Shown in pieces: positions 41,100-48,144 of a stretch of 64,000 bases of DNA. The stretch is from assembly GCF_002201475.1 (NCBI RefSeq), contig NZ_CP021422.1:2790001-2854000 (forward strand), written 5' to 3'. Under the pieces are notes generated by a model. It ran no database searches. It saw nothing but the letters and a program-made list of their open reading frames with translations, and was not told where the DNA came from. Source of the stretch: Acutalibacter muris (lineage in GTDB: Bacteria > Bacillota > Clostridia > Oscillospirales > Acutalibacteraceae). A program made the position numbers and the translations under genes. Position 1 is the stretch's first letter; every line of letters starts with the position of its first letter.

Positions 41100-41531
41100 T
41101 AATCCTCCAGGATCATCTCCACTGTCTTACGTATCTCCGGGCGGTATGAAAGCCTGGACAAAAATCCGCAGCAGCGCTTGAGCAGCATAATTGCCTGGGT
41201 GATGTCGTGGACATTTTGGAGCTCCTGCCAAAGGGCTGCCTGCCGTCTCCGGCGTACTCTAATTTATGGATACGCAGCCAGTCCTATAGGAACTCCGTCA
41301 CCCAGGAGGGCCAGAGGCTTTGCTCCAGCGCCCAGTCGGTAAAACGTATTACTGCGTATGCACTTCTTTCGATGACGGGAGCCGGGGGGTTCCAACATCG
41401 TGGACATCGTAGAGGCCTCTAGCAGGCCCGGGAACACGTTCAAGAGCACCAGGATGAAAGATATCTACCTAGACTGGTTCGATACCCCGAGCGCCGCCAG
41501 GGTCTATGTAGAGGAGGCTCGGCTGGCATAA
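41100..41531. other. Decayed coding sequence, no intact gene
   Basis: At 41393-41531 (plus) a frame reads NIVDIVEASSRPGNTFKSTR and DTPSAARVYVEEARLA to a TAA, coding-like but truncated at its 5' side. Nothing else could be supported in this stretch. Confidence 0.35.
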
Positions 41532-41542
41532 TGCGGAAAACA

Positions 41543-41594
41543 AAAAAGCCCCGGTCCTCCCTCAAAAAAGAGAGAGAAGCCTGGGCTTTTTGCT
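41543..41594. terminator. Terminator after the Panacea-module membrane gene
   Basis: AAAAAAGCCCCGG...CCTGGGCTTTTT type stem, usable on the minus strand (T-run at its left side). A nearly identical hairpin is at 43113-43161, so the module is bracketed by two copies. Confidence 0.7.
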
Positions 41595-41599
41595 TAACT

Positions 41600-42610
41600 T
41601 TAGTTAAGCCAGGGTAGGGATCTGGTCAAGTAGTCTACCAGGCCGCGCAAATCGACCGCCCAAGCGACAATGTCCAGTATGGCCACCAGAAGACAGACTA
41701 AGTAAATAGTTGTGATCGGAAAGAATTTTTTAACCTTTTCTGTTTCGGCTTTTCCTCGTTTCTTCCTCCACCAGCGCATGATTTTTGCGCGTGTGACTGG
41801 TTTTGTTTTAGGCGTTCCATTGATCGCCATAATGAAGGAGACCAAAAGATAAACCAGACTTACCACTACAAACGCCAAAAAATCTACAACAAAAATCATG
41901 CGGTAAATGTTCGTGCTACTCATGCTTTCGAGGACAGACGAGGAAAACATGCTGCCGCCCACAAAAGCTAAAACAACAGCGGCAAATATACCTAGAATAG
42001 AGATGTATTCTTTTTGTGCATCTGATAACTTTTCTTTTAATATATTCGTTTCCTGCTGGATAGATATAAACTCGTCAGAAAGTCTCTTGGCATCGTCCAG
42101 GCGTTCCTTCATACTAGAGATGTCAGAATTCAAATTCTCCTGTTCATCATGTGCGCTTTCCATCTCACTATTTAATCTATCCACTTTTGCCGCAATATCA
42201 GAAATCGCCTCTTTGCCGGACAGTTCCCGATCCGCACGGTCTGAATAGTTGATTCTGGCAATGTCTAAGCTAACATGGTCATAGAGCTTACGAAGTGGAT
42301 CGCTTATGTCGCAGTCTTTTGTATCAGGCTTTTCTTCGCGGTACATATCGCGAAGAAGGAAAAGGTTTTCTCCAAGGGTATCTATCGTTCCAGGTTTATC
42401 CCCTCGCTGAAGCATGGTGAGCACAGTAAAAATGTCGGAATAGAAATGTCGAAAAGCAGGCTGTCCTTCTTTTGGAATGTACAAACACTCTAATTGCTTA
42501 TAGATATCGGTACGAAAGTTCTCATCTGCCAAATTCGCCTTAGGACAAGCCAGCAAGAACAAGATCTCTCTAAATGTCTGTCGTTGCGTTTCTTCGTTCA
42601 TTTTATCCAT
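41600..42610 (-). CDS. Coiled-coil membrane protein, probable toxin/effector paired with a Panacea protein
   Basis: A 336-residue protein starting MDKMNEETQRQ at 42610, overlapping the Panacea stop (TAATG). Residues 1-120 are helical with no known motif; 130-210 form a coiled coil (KVDRLNSEMESAHDEQENLN, KERLDDAKRLSDEF); then come two membrane helices (YISILGIFAAVVLAFVGGSM; MIFVVDFLAFVVVSLVYLLV), a basic loop (MRWWRKKRGKAETEKVKKFF) and a third helix (IYLVCLLVAILDIVAWAVDL). In Panacea (PanA) toxin-antitoxin systems the partner is variable and includes membrane proteins. Toxicity is inferred. AT-richer than the core. Confidence 0.7.
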   Translation of the reverse strand: MDKMNEETQRQTFREILFLLACPKANLADENFRTDIYKQLECLYIPKEGQPAFRHFYSDIFTVLTMLQRGDKPGTIDTLGENLFLLRDMYREEKPDTKDCDISDPLRKLYDHVSLDIARINYSDRADRELSGKEAISDIAAKVDRLNSEMESAHDEQENLNSDISSMKERLDDAKRLSDEFISIQQETNILKEKLSDAQKEYISILGIFAAVVLAFVGGSMFSSSVLESMSSTNIYRMIFVVDFLAFVVVSLVYLLVSFIMAINGTPKTKPVTRAKIMRWWRKKRGKAETEKVKKFFPITTIYLVCLLVAILDIVAWAVDLRGLVDYLTRSLPWLN

Positions 42611-43035
42611 TAACCCAGCTTTCTCATGACTGCCAACGGAATGACCTGATGATTCCCTTCGCCGTCTCGATAGATACTTTCCCAAGCTCCGCCGGGCCTA
42701 TGAGTGTCAGCAACGACCTGCCAGGGGTTCATAGTGGACTTTTCCTGGACAATGTTATCAATGCTATCTATATCTTCCGCTAACGGTTGAGCTGCTCCGT
42801 CATATTGCTCTGTGATGCGCATGGCCCCAAAGCCGCAGAAATAGTAGTACGCATTGGGAACTACAGGCCCAAACTGCCAAGCCTCGATCTGATCCGTAAA
42901 CGCAGTTTTACCTTGCTTTAAGAATTCTACCTGTATATAATATAAGATTTTCTGTAGCTGTAGGTTGCTGATAGGATGGCCATCAGCAACACATTTGTTT
43001 ACGATGTACTTTGATAAATCAACAGCTGTATACAT
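42610..43035 (-). CDS. Panacea-domain (SocA-like, DUF4065) antitoxin-type protein
   Basis: A 141-residue protein with the Panacea fold signature: SKYIVNKCVADGHPISNLQL then QKILYYIQVEFLKQG, followed by IEAWQFGPVVPNAYYYFCGF. These proteins act as antitoxins for diverse toxins, or as proteolysis adapters (SocA). The start MYTAVDLSK at 43035 follows a GGGAG site; a GTG at 43056 is possible. It is the first gene of a coupled pair with the membrane protein. It lies next to phage lysis genes, an accessory setting typical for the family. Confidence 0.85.
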   Translation of the reverse strand: MYTAVDLSKYIVNKCVADGHPISNLQLQKILYYIQVEFLKQGKTAFTDQIEAWQFGPVVPNAYYYFCGFGAMRITEQYDGAAQPLAEDIDSIDNIVQEKSTMNPWQVVADTHRPGGAWESIYRDGEGNHQVIPLAVMRKLG

Positions 43036-43112
43036 ATACTGATAGTCTCCCTTCACTTTTTATATCTTTATTATCTCATACTATGCCCAAAAGGTCAAGA
43101 GTTGTTCAAAAA

Positions 43113-43161
43113 TAAAAAAAGCCCCGGCCCTCCCTCGAAAAAGAGAGAAGCCGGGGCTTTC
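43113..43161. terminator. Terminator between phage membrane gene and Panacea module
   Basis: AAAAAAAGCCCCGGC...GCCGGGGCTTT stem. It can end the lysis-cassette transcript from the minus strand. Confidence 0.8.
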
Positions 43162-43169
43162 AAATATCC

Positions 43170-43580
43170 TTAAATTTTACCGAGAGTAATTACCCCCATC
43201 TTCTGATTCCTTACTTCCGCCTCAATCCTGCCCTCCAGGTAACGCTCCAGACTGCCATACGCACCTTCCAAGTATTTTATAGCCTCCTCGGTCAGCAGGG
43301 TCTTAGCTTTGGCTATAGCAACCTTTAGCGCCCCTTCCTGGTTCTCTTTTGTGAACTCGCCGGACTTCTTCAGCGCGTCCACATAGGTCTGGCTGGTATA
43401 GGTGACAGCGGTACTCACCGCGTCGGCCACAGCCACCAGAAACCTTTTCGCCTCGTCACTCTCAGACTTCTGGGCCAGGTAGTCGGCCAGAGCCTTAATG
43501 CCATTGCCGATTATCGCCGCGCATACAGGCACGGCGGCCACCAGAACGGCCTGCAAAAGTATCGCTATAAACTCATTCAT
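43170..43580 (-). CDS. Phage holin of the LLH family (putative)
   Basis: A 136-residue protein with one N-terminal membrane helix (FIAILLQAVLVAAVPVCAAII) and a long charged helical tail (EAKRFLVAVADAVSTAVTYT, LLTEEAIKYLEGAYG). This matches the LLH holin type, which opens the membrane for the amidase encoded upstream. GGAGG precedes the ATG. Last gene of the lysis cassette. Confidence 0.8.
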   Translation of the reverse strand: MNEFIAILLQAVLVAAVPVCAAIIGNGIKALADYLAQKSESDEAKRFLVAVADAVSTAVTYTSQTYVDALKKSGEFTKENQEGALKVAIAKAKTLLTEEAIKYLEGAYGSLERYLEGRIEAEVRNQKMGVITLGKI

Positions 43581-43592
43581 GATAGTAACCTC

Positions 43593-43919
43593 CTAAATGG
43601 CGGGGGCGTCCCCGCCGTTATAATCAAAATCAGCGTTTTTTGCGGCTTCAAAGGTGATACCGCCCTCCTTATGGTCAGACTTGGCCATGTTCAGGTAGAA
43701 CGAACACACCACGCCGTGGGCCGTCCAGGGCAGGCCCACCATCGCCGAAAGCCAGGGTAGGGAGCCCACATATCCGTTGTGGATACAGTACGCCGCCAAC
43801 AAAAGCCCGCCCAGAGTAACAGCCCACAAAAGCCAGCGTATGTCCGAAATAAGCTTCTTGGAGAAGTCCGGCCGGGTCTTGGTCTTGACCACCTGCTCCT
43901 TCATGTGGGCGGCCATCAC
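43593..43919 (-). CDS. Phage lysis-cassette membrane protein, unknown
   Basis: A 108-residue protein with two hydrophobic helices (IRWLLWAVTLGGLLLAAYCI and WLSAMVGLPWTAHGVVCSFY). Its start overlaps the amidase stop (TGATG), and the LLH holin follows by 12 bp. The position suggests a second holin or an antiholin, though the sequence alone does not show it. Confidence 0.65.
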   Translation of the reverse strand: MMAAHMKEQVVKTKTRPDFSKKLISDIRWLLWAVTLGGLLLAAYCIHNGYVGSLPWLSAMVGLPWTAHGVVCSFYLNMAKSDHKEGGITFEAAKNADFDYNGGDAPAI

Positions 43920-44611
43920 AGCTTCTCCCTGATGCGCTTGGCAAGCACAGCGGCCTTGCAGTCGCTCTTGGTCAGGCCCAGCTTACCGCCGCCAGTGCCA
44001 GAAATAATACCTTTGTCCACCAGTTCCTTGATGTCAGCTCGCCAGTAGCTGGGCACCTCGTCAAGGGTGTTGTAGGTGGGGTTTTCCTTCCTGATGATCT
44101 CTTTAACCTCTGCTGCTGTCATGTCATCGTCCTCCTTCAAATATTTTTCCACCATCTTTTTGAACCGCTCCCAGCCCAGGTCAAGGGTCCTGTGGGGGCA
44201 GTATTTGCCGTCATAGTCCTGGTGCTTCGTCACCTGGGCAAGGCCCCAGCCGTACCGCCTGAGAATATCTGCTGTAAGCTGGGCGGCGTTGTCCTCGGCC
44301 TTCGCAAAGCGCGGGCCGCCGCTGAGAGAATAGCATATTTCAATATGTATGCCCTCCATGTTTCCCTTGCCGGTGCCGTCCCCGCTGGCCCAGGCGTTGC
44401 GGTTTTCGGGCAGCCCCTGCACGGCCTTTTGGCCGTCCACCGCGTAGTGAAAGGATATCTCATCGTCGCGGTTTATCATGTAACTGACCTCGTTCTCTGC
44501 CGGCGCGTCGTTGCCGGTGTTATGCACCACCACTCGGCTGGGCCTTCGGGTGTACGGACATTTTATCGCGTACCTCTCCGGCGGGCAGAGCTTCTTAATA
44601 TTTTTTACCAT
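43916..44611 (-). CDS. N-acetylmuramoyl-L-alanine amidase (phage endolysin)
   Basis: A 231-residue Zn amidase (Amidase_2 type). Zn-binding and catalytic pieces are VVVHNTGND, ISFHYAVDG and TKHQDYDGKYCPHRTLD. It cleaves the bond between MurNAc and the peptide. The C-terminal 90 residues (MTAAEVKEIIRKENPTYNTL, IISGTGGGKLGLTKSDCKAA) look like a wall-binding or SLH-like tail. Start ATG at 44611 is preferred over a GTG at 44617 which sits too close to the ribosome site. No signal peptide, consistent with holin-dependent export. Confidence 0.9.
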   Translation of the reverse strand: MVKNIKKLCPPERYAIKCPYTRRPSRVVVHNTGNDAPAENEVSYMINRDDEISFHYAVDGQKAVQGLPENRNAWASGDGTGKGNMEGIHIEICYSLSGGPRFAKAEDNAAQLTADILRRYGWGLAQVTKHQDYDGKYCPHRTLDLGWERFKKMVEKYLKEDDDMTAAEVKEIIRKENPTYNTLDEVPSYWRADIKELVDKGIISGTGGGKLGLTKSDCKAAVLAKRIREKL

Positions 44612-44613
44612 TC

Positions 44614-44832
44614 TCACTGGCCCCCTTCCTGCAAAAAATCATGTTTCTTAAGCCGTTCCCTGTAGTTCTCCCGGATATTCTCGATGGCCAGCACGGCCCG
44701 GTTGTTGGGATAGTCCGGGTGGTCCTCGCAGAAGCGCTCATATGCGTCGATCTCGGCCAGCACCTCAATAAATTCCTCTTCGGTGTGGTCGATGGAGCGC
44801 AGGAGCTCGTTGTTGAAACGCAGGATTTCCAT
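44614..44832 (-). CDS. Small phage-type protein, unknown
   Basis: A 72-residue acidic, helical protein (MEILRFNNELLRSIDHTEEE ... DAYERFCEDHPDYPNNRAVL). It lies just before the amidase, ending 2 bp from it. No Shine-Dalgarno is obvious; the upstream 60 bp seem to derive from a replication-initiator gene, so this may be where two elements were joined. Confidence 0.55.
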   Translation of the reverse strand: MEILRFNNELLRSIDHTEEEFIEVLAEIDAYERFCEDHPDYPNNRAVLAIENIRENYRERLKKHDFLQEGGQ

Positions 44833-44895
44833 TTTCAGTTTTATTTATATCAGTTTTATTAGGGGCGGATATTCCGCACTCTTGACCGCTGGTTT

Positions 44896-45333
44896 TCAGG
44901 GGTGCAGACTGCGGTTTTTCAGCAGTCTTGACTGCTGGTTTTCCGCAGTCTGAACCGGCGCAGAGTGTTCCGGCTCCAGAATGAAATTCTTGACGCAAAT
45001 CCGGGCTGGGTGTCCCTGGCCCTGCTTTTTCCGTTCTATCAGACCGATGCCCTCCAATTCGCGGAACAGCTTTGTCGCCTTGTCCTTGCCGCAGTCCAGC
45101 ATGGCCATAGCTTCTTCCTGGGTGAAGTAGAGGAACACGCGCCCGTTATCGTCCAGCCAGCCATTGCGGGCGGACAGCCCCATGCGGTCAAGCAGCAGGC
45201 CGTACAGCACCTTTGCTTCCAGCGACACGCCTTTGTAGCGGCGGTCGGTCAATAGGATTTTGGGGATACGGTAGAAGCTGTACTGGTCGGCTTCATTCCC
45301 GTAGTAGTAATTCAGATTCAAAGTTTCCGGCAT
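44896..45333 (-). pseudogene. Replication initiator protein A, N-terminal part (plasmid/ICE type)
   Basis: A 145-codon ORF with the RepA N-terminal domain of Firmicute mobile elements: FYRIPKILLTDRRYKGVSLE, AKVLYGLLLDRMGLSARNGW and FTQEEAMAMLDCGKDKATKL. Full proteins are about twice as long. The C-terminus frays: frames after about 44960 still echo the family's NKTDINKTE linker before running into the phage gene. Truncated, though the DNA-binding half could still be made. Confidence 0.75.
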
Positions 45334-45354
45334 TTTGAAAGCCTCCTGTCTAAA

Positions 45355-45465
45355 TGAAAAAAGCCCTGGCGATCTACGTCACCAGGGCAGAGTTATCTAT
45401 AAACAAAAAAGCCGCACAGTAGCTGAACATCCGTCAGTTACTGTGCGGCTGATATGAATTAAAAT
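45355..45465. terminator. Two stem-loops upstream of repA fragment
   Basis: GCCCTGG...CCAGGGC (about 45362-45389) and the strong GCCGCACAGTAGCTGA / TCAGTTACTGTGCGGC (45411-45449). They probably end or insulate transcription here. Between 45470 and 45750 I see no gene. Confidence 0.6.
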
Positions 45466-45751
45466 CGGTATTACCGGGTTGCTGCCCGTTTGTCCTTTAT
45501 GTGAAATGGTTCCTTATCACCTCCCAGTCTGCCCCCACCAAAGGGCGTATTGTAATGGAAAAAGAATGGTGGCAAATCCGAAAATCCTCTCTGATTAAGA
45601 TTGCTCATGGATTTCTTTGCTTTCAGAAAACAACAACATATAGTATTGTATACATTATTTGTTTCTGTATTTAGTGTCATATGCGCGCTTTACAACACCT
45701 GAGCAACCTTGGTAATAATGGGTTTTCCGATTTGTCCTTATTATACCGTAA

Positions 45752-46015
45752 CGGCACAGCTACGCGACCAATCTCTACCGGGTGGGCATTGACCTGAAAA
45801 CAGCACAGTATCTCTTGGGCCATACCACTATCCAGATGACCGCCAACATATACACCCACATAGAAAAGGAGGACGCAGCCGCTTCCGTCATTCAGTTGGA
45901 GCGGTACCTCTCCGGCGGTAGTCAGGCTGGGGGCGATTTTTTAAAAAGTAGTCAGCGGGGGAAATTAGGGGGTTCCAGGAAAAAGAAAAATCCCCAGAAA
46001 CCGCATAGTTTCTAG
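45752..46015 (+). pseudogene. Tyrosine integrase, C-terminal fragment beside tRNA-Arg
   Basis: The frame starts directly after a stop codon and reads RHSYATNLYRVGIDLKTAQY then LLGHTTIQMTANIYTHI. It contains the conserved HxxxT-type box, the LLGH box and the catalytic Tyr of tyrosine recombinases. The N-terminal two-thirds are missing. Its end is 9 bp from the tRNA-Arg 3' end, the usual place for an integrase that inserts into that tRNA. Confidence 0.85.
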
Positions 46016-46024
46016 GGAAATTCC

Positions 46025-46101
46025 TGGCACGCCAGAAGGGATTCGAACCCCCGACCTTTTGGTTCGTAGCCAAACACTCTATCCAGCTGAGCTACTGGCG
46101 C
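46025..46101 (-). tRNA. tRNA-Arg (ACG anticodon)
   Basis: A 77-nt cloverleaf on the minus strand with encoded CCA. Acceptor GCGCCAG/CTGGCGT, anticodon arm TTTGG-CTACGAA-CCAAA, T-loop TTCGAAT. The 3' half is a likely attachment site for the adjacent integrase remnant. Confidence 0.95.
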
Positions 46102-46142
46102 TTGTCTCAACTTCTCAATTATAGCGCCTTTTACTCGGTTTG

Positions 46143-48044
46143 TCAAGGGGAAGTTTTGATTTCTTTGCAGAATTTCAGCAGCGCACAGCTATATGGACGC
46201 AGGACCCGCACGCCCTCGAGATTTTCGCCCAGCACCGGCTTTGCGTTCGACAGATCCAGCGCCAGAGATAGGATGCTCTGGGGCCGCTCACTGCGGTTGA
46301 CTATCAGCAGAAGGCTCTCTCTAAAAGCGCAGTCCTCCCCCTCGGCGCCGCGCACTACAAAACGCTCCATGACCAGCAGATTACCCTCTGCCGCCGGTAT
46401 CCGGCAGCCGCCCCGGGCCAGTATGTCCCGGTGCTCACGGCGCATTTTGCCCAGCTTTTTGTACCAATCCAGCAGCTCTTTGTCCTCCCGCCCCCAGGGG
46501 TAGCAGGCCCGGTTAAAGGGGTCCCTATAACCCTCAAGGCCCGCCTCGTCGCCGTAATATATGCAGGGCACACCAGGCAGGATATACTGCATCGCCGCGG
46601 CCAGCTTCAGGCGCTGCACACCCACCTCTCGCTGCCTGGGGTCCAGCTTTTGGGAGCTCTGCCACTCCCGGCCCCTGCCGTTTGCGGGCTCGCCCCCAAG
46701 CACCGTAATGGCCCGCTCGGTGTCGTGGGTGCCGATATGGTTCATCAGAAGCCGAAGGCAGGGCCGCGGGTAGTTTTCCACAATATTCTCCACTGCCTCC
46801 CCGAAGGCCGCCGGGTCGCCCCCCAGCAGAAAGCCCAAAATCGCGTCCCGGAAGGGATAGTTCATCACGCTGTCCAGCTGGCCCCCCAGAAGATACCGCC
46901 TGCGCACCCCGTAGGCCGACTTGTTGGAGGCGTCCTCCCAGACCTCCCCCAGCACCATGGCGTCTGGATCCTCGGCTTTAGCCGCCTCGGAAAGCCTGTC
47001 GATGAACAGGTCTGGCAGCTCGTCGGCCACGTCCAGCCGCCAGCCCGAGGCCCCGGTACGAAGCCACCTGCGCACAATACCGTTTTCGCCATTTATAAAC
47101 TCGTTATAGCTCTCCTCGGTCTCGTTCACGTTGGGAAGGGTATCGAAGCCCCACCAGCTGTTGTATTCGTTTGGCCAATTTCTGAAATCGTACCACCTAT
47201 AGTAGGGCGACTCCATGGAATTATAGGCCCCCGGGCCCTCATACCGGCCCTCCCGGTTGAAGTACACGCTGTCGCTGCCGGTATGGCTGAACACGCCGTC
47301 TATCATCACGCGTATGCCCATCTCCCCGGCGCTTTGGCACAGGTCCTTAAAGTCCTGCTCCGTGCCCAGCAGGGGGTCTATCTTCATATAGTCCGCCGTG
47401 TCATATCGGTGGTTGGAGTGGCTCTCGAACACGGGGTTCAAGTAAATACAGGTTACCCCCAGCTCCTTGAGGTATGGGAGCTTCGCCTCAACGCCCTTTA
47501 AGTCCCCGCCGTAGAAGTCCGTGTTGGTAATGCGCCCCTCGTGGTTGGGCCGCCAGTCCGGCTGCTCATACCAGTCCTCGTGATAGGTCCGGCCCGCGGG
47601 CAGCTCCCCCTTGTCCCCCCCGGCCTTATAGAACCTGTCGGGGAATATCTGGTACATCACGCCCCCCTCAAGCCAGTCCGGGGTCTTAAAGCCCTGCTGA
47701 TACACCGTCAGCTGCCAGCGGTATGTGCCGCCGAAGATGGCCTTACCGTGATCCCCTCTGGAGAGTCTCTGCACTCCCCGGCAGGTGCTGGCCTCGAACA
47801 GGTAGAAGTACAGCCCCTTATGGTCCGGGGTAAAGTCGCACTCCCACCACTCCCTATCCTCTCCGTTCATGCCGCACCAGAACATATCACAGAGTATGGC
47901 AGGTTCGTTTTCCGGCTCCACTATGAGCCGAGCGGCGGAGCAGGACAGCTCCCTTGGCAGGGTCACCCTAAAATGTATGACCCCTCCGGCCTCCACCGCG
48001 CCGGTGGGAAAGCGGTACTGCGGATCCCGTGAATTGAACAGCAT
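46143..48044 (-). CDS. GH13 alpha-glucan hydrolase (neopullulanase/cyclomaltodextrinase type)
   Basis: A 633-residue GH13 enzyme. An N-terminal beta domain (about 1-110, VEAGGVIHFRVTLPRELSCS) is followed by the TIM barrel: GVTCIYLNPVFES, MIDGVFSHTGSDS, nucleophile Asp in GWRLDVADELPD, acid Glu in VLGEVWEDAS, and NHIGTHDTERA. It has no signal peptide, so it acts on imported or stored maltodextrins. AGGAGG precedes the ATG at 48044. It follows glycogen phosphorylase by 100 bp on the same strand; together they break down glucans. Confidence 0.92.
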   Translation of the reverse strand: MLFNSRDPQYRFPTGAVEAGGVIHFRVTLPRELSCSAARLIVEPENEPAILCDMFWCGMNGEDREWWECDFTPDHKGLYFYLFEASTCRGVQRLSRGDHGKAIFGGTYRWQLTVYQQGFKTPDWLEGGVMYQIFPDRFYKAGGDKGELPAGRTYHEDWYEQPDWRPNHEGRITNTDFYGGDLKGVEAKLPYLKELGVTCIYLNPVFESHSNHRYDTADYMKIDPLLGTEQDFKDLCQSAGEMGIRVMIDGVFSHTGSDSVYFNREGRYEGPGAYNSMESPYYRWYDFRNWPNEYNSWWGFDTLPNVNETEESYNEFINGENGIVRRWLRTGASGWRLDVADELPDLFIDRLSEAAKAEDPDAMVLGEVWEDASNKSAYGVRRRYLLGGQLDSVMNYPFRDAILGFLLGGDPAAFGEAVENIVENYPRPCLRLLMNHIGTHDTERAITVLGGEPANGRGREWQSSQKLDPRQREVGVQRLKLAAAMQYILPGVPCIYYGDEAGLEGYRDPFNRACYPWGREDKELLDWYKKLGKMRREHRDILARGGCRIPAAEGNLLVMERFVVRGAEGEDCAFRESLLLIVNRSERPQSILSLALDLSNAKPVLGENLEGVRVLRPYSCALLKFCKEIKTSP

Positions 48045-48144
48045 CTTAACTCCTCCTAAAGGCAGCCCGTTTGGCCGCGCACGCATATAAGCCGGGAGGG
48101 GCACAAGTCCCCTCCCCTGTTGTGTGAATTTTTCCCGTGAGATT

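Noticed and set aside
28283..46101. The two tRNA genes as attL/attR of one integrated element
   Set aside because: Their 3' ends (GTCCCTGATGGTCCACCA and ATCCCTTCTGGCGTGCCA) are not a direct repeat, and they differ in strand; the region is better seen as several decayed insertions.
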